Below, in pieces: positions 1 through 11,762 of a stretch of 64,000 nucleotides of DNA. The notes beneath the pieces were generated by a model. It searched no databases and had not been told where the DNA came from. It was given only the letters and a program-made list of their open reading frames with translations. The translations under genes and the position numbers were made by a program. Source of the stretch: Chelativorans sp. Marseille-P2723 (GTDB lineage: Bacteria; Pseudomonadota; Alphaproteobacteria; Rhizobiales; Rhizobiaceae); contig NZ_CADDWI010000012.1 in the NCBI RefSeq assembly GCF_902809845.1, positions 64,802-128,801 of the forward strand. The letters are read 5' to 3'. Each line of letters opens with the position of its first letter. The first letter of the stretch is position 1.

Positions 1-842
1 CGGGCCACCTTCGGCATCTCGGCGGGCTCGCTCGGCGCACCGCGTTCGCGCCGCCCGATGGCGTCCAGCACGTCGCCCTTGAGGATCTGTCCGTCCTTGC
101 CCGAGCCGGAGACCTCGGAAGGCTTTATTCCCTGCTCCTGCATCAGTTTGGCGGCAGATGGTGCAGGCGGACGGTCGCGCTCCTGAATTTCCGGCTCGCC
201 GCTGATTTCTGCCGTCTTCCGCTCCGCTTCGCGAGTTGTAGAGGCACCGGCACCCTGCACTGCCTGCGCAACGGCGTCGGACTTGGCCGTTTCACCGCCT
301 GCCGCGCCTTCCTCGATCCGGGCCAGCAGCGCGCCGACCTTCACCTCGTCGCCGCTTTCGACGAGAAGCTCACGGATGACGCCGGAGACAGGGGATGGAA
401 CTTCCTGGGCCGCCTTGTCCGTTTCCAGTTCCAGGATAGGCTCGTCGGCCTTCACGGCATCGCCAAGCTTCTTATAGATTTCACCGACCTGAGCCTCGGT
501 GACCGACTCGCCTGCGGAGGGCACGATAACATCCACCAGCCTGCCCTGCCCAACACCGGCAGACGCGGCCTTCGGCTGTTCTGCCGGCTTTTCCGCCTGA
601 GCACCGCTCTCCCCGATCGCGCCAAGCAGCGCGCCGACTTCGACCGTCTCTCCTTCCTTCGCGGTAATCTCGGAAAGCGTTCCTGAGGCAGGCGCGGGAA
701 CCTCAACGGTCACCTTGTCTGTTTCAAGCTCGACAATCGGCTCGTCGGCGGCAATCGTGTCGCCCACCTTCTTGTACCAGCGGCCGATAGTGGCCTCCGT
801 AATGGATTCGCCCAAGGTGGGAACGCGGATTTCGGTAGCCAT
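1..842 (-). CDS. odhB: 2-oxoglutarate dehydrogenase E2 (dihydrolipoyllysine succinyltransferase), N-terminal part, two lipoyl domains
   Basis: E2 core of the 2-oxoglutarate dehydrogenase complex, which moves the succinyl group from E1 to CoA. The reading frame starts at the ATG ending at 842 ([13 protein letters not shown]) and runs off the window at base 1, so the catalytic domain is missing here. Two lipoyl domains are visible: residues about 1-77 with the acceptor lysine K43 in [10 protein letters not shown], and about 101-178 with K143 in [10 protein letters not shown]. An Ala/Glu-rich linker and an E3-binding domain ([12 protein letters not shown] onward) follow. Many rhizobial OdhB proteins have one lipoyl domain. 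The gene lies 29 bases after sucA and is surely cotranscribed with it. Confidence 0.95.
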   Translation of the reverse strand, partial: MATEIRVPTLGESITEATIGRWYKKVGDTIAADEPIVELETDKVTVEVPAPASGTLSEITAKEGETVEVGALLGAIGESGAQAEKPAEQPKAASAGVGQGRLVDVIVPSAGESVTEAQVGEIYKKLGDAVKADEPILELETDKAAQEVPSPVSGVIRELLVESGDEVKVGALLARIEEGAAGGETAKSDAVAQAVQGAGASTTREAERKTAEISGEPEIQERDRPPAPSAAKLMQEQGIKPSEVSGSGKDGQILKGDVLDAIGRRERGAPSEPAEMPKVA

Positions 843-871
843 TGGTCTTGTTCCGTGTGTTCGATCGTTGA

Positions 872-3862
872 CTAGCCGCCCAGTGCGTCTTCAAGGAAGG
901 CATCGAGCTGTTCCAGGTGCTTTGACATCAGGCCCGTTGCCGGCGAGGCTGCCGCCGGACGCCCGGTATAGCGCACGCGCTGATGCTTGGCGTCAATGTG
1001 CTGCAGCACCCATTCCAGATACGGGTCGATAAAGGACCAGGCTCCCATGTTCTTGGGCTCCTCCTGACACCAGACCATCTCGGCGTTGCGGAAACGCGAA
1101 AGCTCGGTGATTAGCGCCTTGGCTGGGAAGGGGTAAAGCTGCTCGATGCGCAGCAGATAGATGTCGTCGATGCCGCGCTTTTCGCGCTCCTCGTAAAGAT
1201 CATAATAGACCTTTCCAGAGCACATGATGACACGGCGGATCTTCGAATCCTTGACGAGCTTGATCTGCTGGCCCTTCAGATACTCCGCATCGTCCCACAG
1301 CAGGCGGTGGAAGGAGCTTTCACCTGACATTTCGGCCAGCGTCGACACCGCCCGCCTGTGGCGGAGGAGAGATTTGGGCGTCATCAGGATGAGCGGCTTG
1401 CGGAAGTCGCGCTTTAGCTGCCGGCGCAGGATGTGGAAGTAATTGGCGGGCGTAGTACAGTTTGCAACCTGCATGTTGTCCTCGGCGCAAAGCTGCAGGA
1501 AGCGCTCGAGCCTTGCGGAGGAATGTTCCGGCCCCTGCCCTTCATATCCGTGAGGCAACAGGCAGACGAGACCCGACATGCGCAGCCACTTGCGCTCTCC
1601 GGAGGAGATGAACTGGTCGAACACGACCTGCGCGCCATTAGCAAAATCGCCGAACTGCGCCTCCCAAAGGGTCAGCGCCCGCGGCTCGGCAAGCGAGTAG
1701 CCATATTCAAAGCCAAGCACGGCCTCCTCAGAGAGCATCGAGTTGATGACCTCGTAGAAGGACTGCTGCGGCCCCAGATTATTGAGCGGGATATAGCGGC
1801 TCTCGTCGCGCTGGTCGTAGAGCACCGAATGACGCTGCGAGAAGGTGCCGCGCTCAGAGTCCTGGCCGGAAAGCCGAACGGGGCTGCCTTCGAGCAAGAT
1901 GGAACCGAAAGCCAGAGCTTCTGCCGTCGCCCAGTCGATGCCATCGCCCGTTTCGATCATCTTGCGGCGGTTGTCGAGGAACCGGCGAATCGTGCGGTGG
2001 ACCTCGAAACCCTCTGGCACCTCCGTGAGCTTCTTGCCGATCTCCTTCAACGTCTTTACCGGAACGGCGGTCTTGCCGCGGCGCTGCTCGTCCTCATTGT
2101 CAGCCTTCCTCAGGCCCGTCCAGGCGCCATCCAACCAGTCCGCCTTGTTCGGCTTGTAGGAGTGGCCGGCCTCGAACTCATCCTCAAGGCGCGCGCGCCA
2201 TTCGGCACGCATCTCATCGATCTCCCCCTGAGTGACCAGACCTTCATCAATGAGCTTCTTCGAATAGATCTGGACACTCGTCGGATGCGAGCGGATCTTG
2301 TTGTACATGATCGGCTGGGTGAACGCCGGCTCGTCACCCTCGTTATGGCCGAACCGCCGATAGCAGAACATGTCGATGACGACCGGCTTGTGGAACTGCA
2401 TCCTGAACTCGGTCGCCACCTTGGCGGCATAGACTACCGCTTCCGGATCGTCGCCATTCACGTGGAAGATCGGCGCCTCAATCATCTTTGCCACGTCGGA
2501 AGGATAGGGTGAGGAACGGGAAAAGCGTGGATTGGTCGTAAAGCCGATCTGGTTATTGATGATGAAGTGGACGGTGCCGCCCACGCGATGACCCCGCAGA
2601 CCGGAAAGCCCCAGCGACTCGGCAACGACGCCCTGCCCGGCGAACGCAGCGTCGCCGTGGATAAGCAAGGGCATCACCTTGGCCCGTTCCTCAAGCGGCA
2701 CGATCTCCTCGCGCTTCCGGCCGTAAATCTGGTCCTGCTTGGCGCGGGCCTTGCCCATGACAACAGGATTGACGATCTCCAGATGAGACGGGTTTGCCGT
2801 CAGGGAGAGGTGCACGCTGTTGCCGTCGAACTCGCGGTCGGAGGAGGCCCCAAGATGATATTTGACGTCTCCCGAACCCTCCACATCGTCGGGCGCGAAG
2901 GAGCCGCCCTTAAACTCGTGGAAAATAGCGCGGTGCGGCTTGCCCATGACTTGGCTAAGTACGTTGAGGCGGCCGCGATGGGCCATGCCCAGGACGATCT
3001 CCTTCAGTCCCAGCTGCCCTCCCCGCTTGATGATCTGCTCAAGCGCCGGGATGAGAGACTCCCCGCCATCAAGGCCAAAGCGCTTCGTACCCTTGTACTT
3101 GACGTCGAGAAACTGCTCAAAGCCCTCCGCTTCTACAAGCTTTTGCAGGATAGCCTTCTTGCCGTTGGGGGTGAAAGCGACACCCTTGTCAGGTCCTTCA
3201 ATCCGCTCCTGAATCCAGGCTTTCTCTTCCGGGTTCGAGATGTGCATGAACTCCACGCCGAGCGTAGAGCAATAAGTACGGCGAAGGATCGCCAGCATCT
3301 CACGGATGGTGGCGGTTTCCAGTCCCAGCACATTGTCGATGAAGATTGGCCGATCATAGTCGGCTTCCGTGAAGCCATACGCTTCCGGCGAAAGCTCGTT
3401 ATAGTCTTCTTGCGGCTTCGCAAGCCCAAGAGGGTCAAGATTGGCATGAAGATGCCCGCGCATACGGTAAGCGCGGATCATCATGATCGCGCGCACCGAA
3501 TCGCGCGTGGCGCGGTGAAGCTCCGCCGCGCTGACGGCAACGCCGCCCTCTGCCGCCCTGGACCTGACCTTATTCCCGAAATGGACTTCAGCCGCTCTCC
3601 AGTCGCCGTCGAACGCCGAGACAAGCTCGCAAGAGGGCGAGATGGGCCAATTTTCCTTCTGCCACGAAGCGCCACGGGCGTTCTTCTTCACATCGGCGGC
3701 GTTGTCCTTCAGACTGGCGAAGAATGTGCGCCAATCCTCGCTTACCGAACTCGGATCGCTTTCATAGTCGGCATAAAGGTCCTCAATATAGGCAGCGTTA
3801 CCGCCATAGAGGAAAGACGTGATGGAGAATTCTTCGTTGGCCTGATCTCGCCGCGCCATCAT
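872..3862 (-). CDS. sucA: 2-oxoglutarate dehydrogenase E1 component
   Basis: Thiamine-diphosphate-dependent decarboxylase of 2-oxoglutarate, 996 residues, the normal family length. The N-terminal segment ([21 protein letters not shown]) is the E2-interaction region typical of OdhA/SucA. The TPP/Mg core is seen as GDAAFAGQG near residue 403 and INNQIGFTT near 434, and the C-terminal transketolase-like half ends in a conserved EEPKNMGAW region. Two consecutive ATG codons open the frame; either could be used. It follows sucD after 132 bases that contain two hairpins and is followed closely by odhB. Confidence 0.97.
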   Translation of the reverse strand: MMARRDQANEEFSITSFLYGGNAAYIEDLYADYESDPSSVSEDWRTFFASLKDNAADVKKNARGASWQKENWPISPSCELVSAFDGDWRAAEVHFGNKVRSRAAEGGVAVSAAELHRATRDSVRAIMMIRAYRMRGHLHANLDPLGLAKPQEDYNELSPEAYGFTEADYDRPIFIDNVLGLETATIREMLAILRRTYCSTLGVEFMHISNPEEKAWIQERIEGPDKGVAFTPNGKKAILQKLVEAEGFEQFLDVKYKGTKRFGLDGGESLIPALEQIIKRGGQLGLKEIVLGMAHRGRLNVLSQVMGKPHRAIFHEFKGGSFAPDDVEGSGDVKYHLGASSDREFDGNSVHLSLTANPSHLEIVNPVVMGKARAKQDQIYGRKREEIVPLEERAKVMPLLIHGDAAFAGQGVVAESLGLSGLRGHRVGGTVHFIINNQIGFTTNPRFSRSSPYPSDVAKMIEAPIFHVNGDDPEAVVYAAKVATEFRMQFHKPVVIDMFCYRRFGHNEGDEPAFTQPIMYNKIRSHPTSVQIYSKKLIDEGLVTQGEIDEMRAEWRARLEDEFEAGHSYKPNKADWLDGAWTGLRKADNEDEQRRGKTAVPVKTLKEIGKKLTEVPEGFEVHRTIRRFLDNRRKMIETGDGIDWATAEALAFGSILLEGSPVRLSGQDSERGTFSQRHSVLYDQRDESRYIPLNNLGPQQSFYEVINSMLSEEAVLGFEYGYSLAEPRALTLWEAQFGDFANGAQVVFDQFISSGERKWLRMSGLVCLLPHGYEGQGPEHSSARLERFLQLCAEDNMQVANCTTPANYFHILRRQLKRDFRKPLILMTPKSLLRHRRAVSTLAEMSGESSFHRLLWDDAEYLKGQQIKLVKDSKIRRVIMCSGKVYYDLYEEREKRGIDDIYLLRIEQLYPFPAKALITELSRFRNAEMVWCQEEPKNMGAWSFIDPYLEWVLQHIDAKHQRVRYTGRPAAASPATGLMSKHLEQLDAFLEDALGG

Positions 3863-3867
3863 CCTTA

Positions 3868-3885
3868 ACCGGCTTTTCAGCCGGT
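3868..3885 (-). promoter_or_regulatory. GNRA-type hairpin just before the sucA start
   Basis: A perfect 7-bp inverted repeat (ACCGGCT / AGCCGGT) with a 4-base spacer. On the minus-strand transcript the loop reads GAAA, a stable GNRA tetraloop. The stem ends 5 bases before the first sucA ATG, leaving only TAAGG for ribosome binding, so it could affect sucA translation or mark an mRNA processing point in the long operon transcript. A second, looser inverted repeat (GTAAGTG at 3912-3918 with CACTTAC at 3937-3943) lies upstream in the same gap. The structure is visible; the function is inference. Confidence 0.45.
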
Positions 3886-3994
3886 CTCCGTTTCGGGGTG
3901 AATCGTGAATGGTAAGTGTCAGTCAAAAATGCCGGTCACTTACGTCGTCCCATTCATTGCCAGGAACCATTCACTATAGAAGGTGTACAATTTG

Positions 3995-4906
3995 CTACCC
4001 CTTGATGGCCTCGACCAGCGTCTTGCCCAGACGGGCCGGAGAGGGCGAGACCTTGATACCAGCCCGCTCCATCGCCTCGATCTTGTCCTCGGCGCCACCC
4101 TTGCCGCCGGAGATGACGGCGCCAGCGTGCCCCATCGTGCGGCCCTTGGGCGCAGTGCGACCGGCAATGAACCCGGCCATGGGCTTTTTGCGGCCGCGCT
4201 TTGCCTCATCCATGATGAACTGTGCAGCTTCCTCCTCGGCGGAGCCGCCGATCTCGCCAATCATGACAATCGATTCTGTCTTGTCATCGGCAAGGAACAT
4301 TTCGAGGATGTCAATGAATTCAGTTCCCTTCACGGGATCGCCGCCGATTCCCACCGCAGTAGACTGCCCCAGTCCTTCATTCGTCGTCTGGAACACTGCT
4401 TCATAGGTAAGTGTGCCGGAGCGGGAAACAACTCCCACAGATCCCTTCTTGAAGATGTTGCCCGGCATAATGCCGATCTTGCATTCTTCCGGCGTCAGGA
4501 CACCGGGGCAATTCGGGCCGATAAGACGAGACTTCGACTTGTCGAGCTTGGCCTTCACATGGACCATGTCCATCACCGGAATGCCTTCTGTGATGCAGAC
4601 GATCAGCGGAATCTCCGCCTCGATCGCCTCAATGATGGCTGCGGCCGCGCCTGCAGGAGGCACATAAATCACGGAGGCATTTGCCCCGGTCATCTCTTTG
4701 CCTTCGGCAACCGAAGCAAAGATCGGCAGCTCCATTGAATCTGAATCGAGGTTGCTGCGCCACGTCTCACCCCCCTTCTTGGGGTGTATGCCGCCCACCA
4801 TCTTGGTGCCGTAATAGGCAAGCGCCTGCTCGGTGTGGAAAGTACCGGTCTTGCCGGTGAGGCCCTGGACAAGAACCTTCGTGTTTCTGTCGACGAGAAT
4901 GGACAT
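3995..4906 (-). CDS. sucD: Succinyl-CoA synthetase alpha subunit
   Basis: Alpha subunit of ADP/GDP-forming succinate-CoA ligase, 303 residues. The start at 4906 ([11 protein letters not shown]) is chosen because GGAGAAAG stands directly upstream and it matches the family N-terminus; the frame stays open 60 bases further upstream but that part looks non-coding. Visible are the CoA-binding Rossmann region ([12 protein letters not shown]) and the phosphohistidine in GRTMGHAGA near residue 260. It follows sucC by 81 bases within the TCA operon. Confidence 0.97.
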   Translation of the reverse strand: MSILVDRNTKVLVQGLTGKTGTFHTEQALAYYGTKMVGGIHPKKGGETWRSNLDSDSMELPIFASVAEGKEMTGANASVIYVPPAGAAAAIIEAIEAEIPLIVCITEGIPVMDMVHVKAKLDKSKSRLIGPNCPGVLTPEECKIGIMPGNIFKKGSVGVVSRSGTLTYEAVFQTTNEGLGQSTAVGIGGDPVKGTEFIDILEMFLADDKTESIVMIGEIGGSAEEEAAQFIMDEAKRGRKKPMAGFIAGRTAPKGRTMGHAGAVISGGKGGAEDKIEAMERAGIKVSPSPARLGKTLVEAIKG

Positions 4907-4987
4907 TCTTTCTCCTACGCCGCTTCGGGTCGGTCGGGATCGCTCCGTCTGGCGCTGCAATGACAATGCAGGCCAAAGAACATGATC

Positions 4988-6178
4988 CTATTGCACCGCC
5001 GCAACGATCTTCTTGGCCGCATCGTCGAGATCGTCGGCCGGAATGACATTGAGGCCGCTTTCGGCAATGATCTTCTTGCCGAGATCGACATTGGTGCCTT
5101 CCAGCCGCACAACCAGCGGCACTTCCAGCCCCACTTCTCTTACCGCTGCAATCACACCTTCCGCGATGATGTCACAACGCATGATGCCGCCGAAGATGTT
5201 GACCAGAATACCCTTCACATTCGGGTCAGCCGTGATGATCTTGAAAGCGGCCGTCACCTTTTCCTTGCTGGCTCCGCCGCCGACATCGAGGAAGTTAGCG
5301 GGCTCGGCACCATATAGCTTGATGATATCCATGGTCGCCATGGCAAGGCCGGCGCCGTTCACCATGCAGCCGATATTGCCATCGAGCGCCACATAGGCGA
5401 GGTCATATTTGGATGCTTCGATCTCCTTCTCGTCCTCCTCGGAGGTGTCGCGCAGGGCGAGAATGTCGTCGTGACGGAAAAGAGCATTGCTGTCGAATGA
5501 GACCTTTGCGTCAAGCACGCGCAGGCGGCCGTTCTCCATCACGATGAGCGGATTGATCTCCAGAAGGCTCATGTCCTTTTCGGTAAAGGCCTTGTAAAGG
5601 ATGGGGAATAGCTTTTCTCCGTCTGCTGCCGCCTCTCCTTCGAGCTTGAGCGCCCCGTTGAGTTGCTTCAGGTCGTCAGCAGTGACGCCCTTTTCAGGAT
5701 CGATGGGAAGGGTGAGGATCTTCTCCGGTGTCTCCTCGGCTACCGCCTCGATATCCATGCCACCCTCGGTGGAGACCACGAAGGCCGGCCGGCCAACGGC
5801 GCGGTCGACCAGGATGGAAAGATAAAGCTCACGGGCAATGTCGGCACCATCCTCAATGTAGAGGCGGTTCACTTGCTTGCCTTCCGGACCGGTCTGATTG
5901 GTGACCAGCGTGTTGCCCAGCATCTCCCTTGCATGCGCGACGACTTCCTCGGCGCTCTTGGCGAGCCGCACACCGCCCTTGGCGTCAGGCCCCAGCTCCT
6001 GGAACCTGCCCTTGCCGCGCCCCCCGGCATGGATCTGGCTTTTCACGACGAAAAGCGGTCCAGGCAGCTTGCGAGCAGCAGCCTCCGCCTCATCGGCCGA
6101 GAAGATGACAACGCCCTCGGCTACGGGCGCACCGTAGTCTTTCAGGAGCTGTTTGGCCTGGTATTCATGAATGTTCAT
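4988..6178 (-). CDS. sucC: Succinyl-CoA synthetase beta subunit
   Basis: ATP-grasp beta subunit of succinate-CoA ligase, 396 residues. The canonical N-terminus [16 protein letters not shown], the nucleotide-binding [12 protein letters not shown] segment and the glycine-rich [12 protein letters not shown] region near the C-terminus are all present. It lies 13 bases after mdh and is transcribed with it. With SucD it makes the heterodimer or heterotetramer that converts succinyl-CoA to succinate with nucleotide triphosphate formation. Confidence 0.97.
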   Translation of the reverse strand: MNIHEYQAKQLLKDYGAPVAEGVVIFSADEAEAAARKLPGPLFVVKSQIHAGGRGKGRFQELGPDAKGGVRLAKSAEEVVAHAREMLGNTLVTNQTGPEGKQVNRLYIEDGADIARELYLSILVDRAVGRPAFVVSTEGGMDIEAVAEETPEKILTLPIDPEKGVTADDLKQLNGALKLEGEAAADGEKLFPILYKAFTEKDMSLLEINPLIVMENGRLRVLDAKVSFDSNALFRHDDILALRDTSEEDEKEIEASKYDLAYVALDGNIGCMVNGAGLAMATMDIIKLYGAEPANFLDVGGGASKEKVTAAFKIITADPNVKGILVNIFGGIMRCDIIAEGVIAAVREVGLEVPLVVRLEGTNVDLGKKIIAESGLNVIPADDLDDAAKKIVAAVQ

Positions 6179-6191
6179 GCGGAAAAGGCTC

Positions 6192-7259
<1,068 letters not shown>

Positions 7260-7298
7260 TCAACCGATTCTTTTTGACCTCGTTATTTCAAACGGTTA

Positions 7299-7326
7299 GA
7301 AGTATCGGCGCTTACGTAAAGGTCAA
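7299..7326 (-). promoter_or_regulatory. Candidate promoter with TTACGTAA palindrome upstream of mdh
   Basis: On the minus strand, TTGACC (7326-7321) and TACTTC (7304-7299) are 16 bases apart and could be the -35 and -10 boxes of the TCA operon. A perfect palindrome, TTACGTAA (7312-7319), sits in the spacer, the placement usual for MerR-type regulators. The boxes are imperfect and no start site is known, so this is only a candidate. Confidence 0.3.
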
Positions 7327-7412
7327 AAACCTGCTGCCGCGACCGCCATGGGACCCGTCCGACGCGTGTCTGAGGGCTGCAAAGCGGCTGCCTAACGAGG
7401 AGCAGACCCATC

Positions 7413-8588
7413 CTATTCCGCGGCGATGGCGTCCGGTTTCTGCCGCGGCTGAGCCCAATCCGCGCTCTGCATCTCCATGAGGCGGGAAGCCGTGCGCTCG
7501 AACTCGAAAGCTTCCGTCCCAGACGCGGCTACATATAGCCCATCGGGCTTCGCCTCGGCAGAAATAAAGACACGCGTGCGGCTATCATAAAGTGTGTCGA
7601 TGAGAAGAATAAATCGCTTTGCCTCGTTGCGGCGAGGCCGATCCATGACAGGAACACCGTCAATGAAGACGGTATCGAAGCGTTGCGCGATAACGATATA
7701 GTCGCGAGCGCCGAGCGGCCTGCCGCACAATTCTTCAAAGGCAAAGCGACCGGCTCGTCCAGCGGCGCGAGGCACCACCACCTGTCGACCCTTCACGGTA
7801 AGGCGTTCTTCCCGGCTGGGCTGGCCAGCTGTGATCATTTCCCATGCCTCGTCCATGCCACGCTTTGTTTCTGCATTGAGCGGGGTCATGTAGACCGGCA
7901 GCCGCCTCAGCTTTTCCAGTCGATAGTCGGTTGGGGCATCCAGATGCATCACCTGGGTAGAGCGTTTCAGAACTCCGATAAAGGGCTCGAAGAGGCCGCG
8001 GTTCAGACCGTCTCGATAAAGGTCCTCCGGGGCAACGTTCGAGGTGGCGACCAGCACCACACCCTCCTTGAAAAGCGCGGAAAAAAGGCGCGAAAGGATC
8101 ATAGCATCGGCGATGTCGGTGACGGAAAACTCATCGAAGCACAGGACCCAGGCTTCGCGGGAAATGGCTGCAGCGACTGGCGGAATCGGGTCCGTTTCCC
8201 GCGTTTTGCCGTTCTTGAGCGCCTCGCGGTGCTGCGCGATCCGGTCGTGCACATCCGCCATGAAGTCGTTGAAATGGGTTCGCCTCTTGCCACGTACTGG
8301 GAGCAGCTTGAAGAAAATATCCATAAGGGCTGTCTTGCCGCGTCCTACGCCTCCATAGATGTAGAGACCCTTTACGGCCTCCCTGCTCCTCTTGTTTTTT
8401 GCGAACAACCACCCGAGAGCGCTCGACTTGCGGGCAAGACGATGCGCGCTGATAGCTTCGATCAGCCCATCGAGTGCTGCCGCCACCTTTTCCTGCTCCA
8501 GGTCGCGGCTGAACGCTCCCGTCTCCACCAGATGCGCATAATGGCTCACAACGGAAGGATGCGTCACCAGGCTTCCGCTCAGGGACAT
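7413..8588 (-). CDS. zapE: ZapE/AFG1-like cell division ATPase
   Basis: AFG1-family AAA-type ATPase of 391 residues, known in bacteria as ZapE, which binds FtsZ rings; the mitochondrial homologue AFG1/LACE1 acts in respiratory complex turnover. Walker A is GGVGRGKT at residues 79-86, and Walker B is in VLCFDEFSVTDIADAM, where the family's usual Asp-Glu pair is seen. It is upstream of mdh on the same strand (255 bases), a neighbourhood common in rhizobia, but the gap is long enough for a separate mdh promoter. Confidence 0.92.
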   Translation of the reverse strand: MSLSGSLVTHPSVVSHYAHLVETGAFSRDLEQEKVAAALDGLIEAISAHRLARKSSALGWLFAKNKRSREAVKGLYIYGGVGRGKTALMDIFFKLLPVRGKRRTHFNDFMADVHDRIAQHREALKNGKTRETDPIPPVAAAISREAWVLCFDEFSVTDIADAMILSRLFSALFKEGVVLVATSNVAPEDLYRDGLNRGLFEPFIGVLKRSTQVMHLDAPTDYRLEKLRRLPVYMTPLNAETKRGMDEAWEMITAGQPSREERLTVKGRQVVVPRAAGRAGRFAFEELCGRPLGARDYIVIAQRFDTVFIDGVPVMDRPRRNEAKRFILLIDTLYDSRTRVFISAEAKPDGLYVAASGTEAFEFERTASRLMEMQSADWAQPRQKPDAIAAE

Positions 8589-8654
8589 TTGACTACCGCG
8601 GAAAAGTTGAGGTGGCGGATGATTGAGAAGCGAAGTTGTCTTCGCCCTTGAGCG

Positions 8655-9191
8655 TCAGCGTGAAATGGAAACAGGAGATCCATTCGTCGTTCGGCCGTCC
8701 AGCCTTTCTTGTCCACTTGGATAAAGCTGTGCGATCGTATCGCCATTTTCATTATAGATGACCACCTGATTGCCCGAGACATCCCAGGCACGCATGTTGG
8801 CAAGTTCATTGCCGCAGCCCCGGGTTCCTCCGCGCGACGAATTACCGTATTTGGTGAGGGTAAGGAACATCTGACAGGACGCTCCGGCAGTAGACACGTT
8901 CCAGGAACCGAGCAAACTGTTCTTGCTGACCGGGCCCGCCCCGGCCTGAGTGGCCGGATCGATGGCTGCCATCTGCCCACCGGCCTCCGCTCCGGGAGCC
9001 GCAGGAAATTCGGTGATCCCCGTGGGCTGGCTCGGGGGCGGAAGTTGGCCCACTGTCACGGAACCGGAGGGCGCGGCTGCCAAAGGCGCAGGGCGGCTCG
9101 CATAGGGAGAGCCGAAGCGCTCAGTCTGGCATCCCGCCAAAACAAGGGCAACAAGTGCAATGGCGAAAGCTCCGGTTCTATCCTGTGGCAT
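8655..9191 (-). CDS. omp19: Omp19-like outer-membrane lipoprotein with protease-inhibitor (AprI/Inh) domain
   Basis: Lipoprotein of 178 residues with a signal peptide ending in the lipobox LAGC (lipidated Cys about residue 21), a Pro/Ala-rich linker and a C-terminal AprI/Inh beta-barrel domain. The order of motifs ([42 protein letters not shown]) closely follows Brucella Omp19, which inhibits serine and cysteine proteases. Start at 9191 is chosen for the GGAGAGAGGA site in front and because it directly precedes the signal peptide. It lies 66 bases upstream of zapE on the same strand. Confidence 0.88.
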   Translation of the reverse strand: MPQDRTGAFAIALVALVLAGCQTERFGSPYASRPAPLAAAPSGSVTVGQLPPPSQPTGITEFPAAPGAEAGGQMAAIDPATQAGAGPVSKNSLLGSWNVSTAGASCQMFLTLTKYGNSSRGGTRGCGNELANMRAWDVSGNQVVIYNENGDTIAQLYPSGQERLDGRTTNGSPVSISR

Positions 9192-9586
9192 TCCTCTCTC
9201 CGTTAGCCGTCCCGCCCGGCTGCCTCTGCGGTCGCCGCGCACAAATGCGATTGTTTTCAACGCTATCACACATAAGCATGGTTAAGAACCGGTTTCAGGA
9301 AATATGGCAATGGCGGCGGAAAAGTGGTCCTATCCCAAAGAAGAGGCGGCAAAGCCTCTGCAACAACCGCTCGATGAACGAGGCTTTCCAAGCTCGAATA
9401 AGATCCGGATTTTCCGCCGTTGCGGTTACTGCAAGCCTGTCGAGCTACAATAACCTCACTCGTTGCCATGAGCCCGCTGCGACATCCTTCTCGCTCATCG
9501 CACTCGCGGCGCCGCGAGGGACGCCGACTGGTAATTTCGCTCGGCTTCCGCCATATAGGCGGCATAGCCGGATGGATCGGAGCCTT
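9192..9586. other. Intergenic region between divergent omp19 and dapF
   Basis: About 395 bases separate the divergent omp19 and dapF starts. The promoters of both must lie here, but no convincing -35/-10 pair, palindrome or RNA gene was recognised. Open frames on both strands look non-coding (Arg/Ser-rich, no family likeness). Confidence 0.5.
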
Positions 9587-10468
9587 ATGGCAATACAAGC
9601 GAACTTTGCGAAGATGAACGGGCTCGGCAATTCAATTATCGTTGCCGATATGCGGGGGTGCGCGGCTCACATCAGCCCCGCAGCAGCGCGTCGTCTCTCA
9701 GACGACCCGGCCACCCGTTTCGACCAGATTATGGCTATCCATGACACGCGCCTGCCAGGCATCGAGAACTATGTCGAGATCATCAATGCCGACGGCACTC
9801 AGGCGCAAGCTTGCGGCAACGGGATGAGATGCGTCGTGCTGGCGCTTGCCACCGGGACAGGCAAGCGCACCTTCACATTCGAGACAATTGCGGGCGTCTT
9901 GACCGCTGAAAAGCATGAGAACGGCCTGATATCAGTCGATATGGGCAAACCCCGCTTCGGTTGGAAGGATATCCCCCTTGCGGAAGAGTTTTTCGATACA
10001 AGCAGGATAGAGTTGCAGGTCGGGCCAGTCGATGCACCCGTACTGCACTCGCCTTCTGTCGTTTCCATGGGAAATCCGCATGCGATCTTCTGGGTTGAAG
10101 AGGACCCTTCACATTACGCGCTGGAACGGTTCGGGCCACTGCTGGAGAACCATCCGATCTTCCCAGAGCGCGCCAATATTACCATTGCTTACGTTGATTC
10201 CAGCGAGGCGTTGACCATCCGGACCTGGGAGCGCGGAGCAGGGCTGACGCTTGCCTGCGGTTCAGCGGCGTGCGCTGCGGCGGTATCGGCGGCGCGGACC
10301 GGGCGCACGGGACGCAAGGTCGCAGTCACCTTACCCGGCGGCGCGCTTGAGATATTCTGGCGCGAGGATGATCACGTCATTATGACGGGACCTGCGGAGT
10401 GGGAGTTTTCGGGCCGCCTGGATCCGGAGACCGGAGCCTGGGAGCGCGAGAGCGAAGGTGCCGCCTGA
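9587..10468 (+). CDS. dapF: Diaminopimelate epimerase
   Basis: Converts LL- to meso-diaminopimelate for lysine and peptidoglycan synthesis; 293 residues. The two catalytic cysteines are visible: C76 in ACGNGMRC and C224 in LACGSAAC, with the substrate-binding FAKMNGLGN at the N-terminus. Start at 9587 has GGAG four bases upstream; an in-frame ATG at 9572 is the alternative. The stop overlaps the mtaB start (TGATG), so the two genes are translationally coupled. Confidence 0.95.
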   Translation: MAIQANFAKMNGLGNSIIVADMRGCAAHISPAAARRLSDDPATRFDQIMAIHDTRLPGIENYVEIINADGTQAQACGNGMRCVVLALATGTGKRTFTFETIAGVLTAEKHENGLISVDMGKPRFGWKDIPLAEEFFDTSRIELQVGPVDAPVLHSPSVVSMGNPHAIFWVEEDPSHYALERFGPLLENHPIFPERANITIAYVDSSEALTIRTWERGAGLTLACGSAACAAAVSAARTGRTGRKVAVTLPGGALEIFWREDDHVIMTGPAEWEFSGRLDPETGAWERESEGAA

Positions 10469-11748
10469 TGGCAGTCGACGTCATAACATTTGGCTGCCGC
10501 CTCAACACCTATGAGTCTGAGGTGATCCGGCGCGAGGCCGAAGCGGCAGGCCTTGGTGCGTTGCAAGATGGCGCGGTAGTCATCAACACATGCGCGGTGA
10601 CGGCGGAAGCCGTGCGGCAGGCGCGTCAGGCGATCCGCAAGGCCCGGCGCGAGAACCCACGGGCACGCATTATAGTCACCGGCTGCGCTGCACAAACCGA
10701 GCCCGGCACCTTCGGCGGGATGGAAGAGGTGGATCTCGTCCTCGGCAATGACGAAAAGCTGAAGGCCCATAGCTATCGCGCCCTTCCCGATTTTGGAGTC
10801 AACAATTTCGAGAAGGTCCGCGTCAACGATATCATGGAGGTACGCGAGACCGCCTCCCATATGGTCGACGCCATCGAAGGACGCGCACGCGCGTTCGTGC
10901 AGGTACAGAACGGCTGCGACCACCGCTGCACCTTTTGCATCATTCCTTATGGACGCGGCAATTCGCGGTCGGTGCCCATGGGCGCGGTGGTGGATCAGGT
11001 GCGCCGCCTGGTGGACAACGGCTATGCAGAAGTGGTGCTGACGGGCGTTGACTTGACGAGCTTCGGCACGGACCTGCCGGGCAGCCCACGCCTCGGCAAG
11101 CTCGTGCGCACGATCCTGCGCCAGGTTCCGGACCTGATGCGCCTCAGGCTTTCTTCCATCGATTCCATAGAGGCGGATCCAGTCCTCTTAGCGGCGCTCG
11201 CAGAGGAATCCAGGCTGATGCCGCATCTTCATCTTTCGCTCCAATCGGGCGATGACATGATATTGAAGCGCATGAAGCGCCGGCATCTGAGGACTGACAC
11301 CATTCGATTCTGCGAAGAAGTCCGCCGGCTGAGGCCTGATATCGTGTTCGGTGCCGACATCATCGCAGGATTTCCGACTGAATCCGAGGAGATGTTTGCT
11401 AACTCGCTCGCGATTGTTGAGGAATGCGGGCTCACCCATCTTCACGTTTTCCCCTTCTCTCCACGCGATGGCACGCCTGCCGCGCGCATGCCGCAGGTCC
11501 CGCGCGAGATCGTGAAGGAGCGCGCAGCGCGTTTGCGCGCAATCGGCGACGGAGCGTATCGGGCGCATTTAAACCGGCTCCAGGGCACGACGCAGCGCAT
11601 TCTCATCGAGCGCGATGGCCTTGGCCGCACGGAAGATTTCACGCTGACCGCAATCCAGGGCGGAAAGCCAGGCGAGATCGTCGACGTGCTTGTCACCGGC
11701 CATGATGGCGAGCGACTGTCTGCGACGATGCTGCAACAGGCTGCATGA
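10468..11748 (+). CDS. mtaB: tRNA t6A37 methylthiotransferase MtaB
   Basis: Radical-SAM methylthiotransferase that turns t6A37 into ms2t6A in tRNA; 426 residues. Domain order: N-terminal UPF0004 domain with its cysteines (GCRLN, NTCAVT, GCAAQ), then the radical-SAM core with C150-x3-C154-x2-C157 in CDHRCTFC, then a C-terminal TRAM region. The start ATG overlaps the dapF stop by one base; an upstream in-frame extension inside dapF is ignored. Confidence 0.95.
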   Translation: MAVDVITFGCRLNTYESEVIRREAEAAGLGALQDGAVVINTCAVTAEAVRQARQAIRKARRENPRARIIVTGCAAQTEPGTFGGMEEVDLVLGNDEKLKAHSYRALPDFGVNNFEKVRVNDIMEVRETASHMVDAIEGRARAFVQVQNGCDHRCTFCIIPYGRGNSRSVPMGAVVDQVRRLVDNGYAEVVLTGVDLTSFGTDLPGSPRLGKLVRTILRQVPDLMRLRLSSIDSIEADPVLLAALAEESRLMPHLHLSLQSGDDMILKRMKRRHLRTDTIRFCEEVRRLRPDIVFGADIIAGFPTESEEMFANSLAIVEECGLTHLHVFPFSPRDGTPAARMPQVPREIVKERAARLRAIGDGAYRAHLNRLQGTTQRILIERDGLGRTEDFTLTAIQGGKPGEIVDVLVTGHDGERLSATMLQQAA

Positions 11749-11762
11749 GGTACTGACAGCGG

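Noticed and set aside
1433-3868. Two long plus-strand frames (359 and 433 codons) opposite sucA
   Set aside because: They are exact antisense shadows of a well-conserved gene in GC-rich DNA, with Arg/Leu/Ala-rich content and no family motifs.
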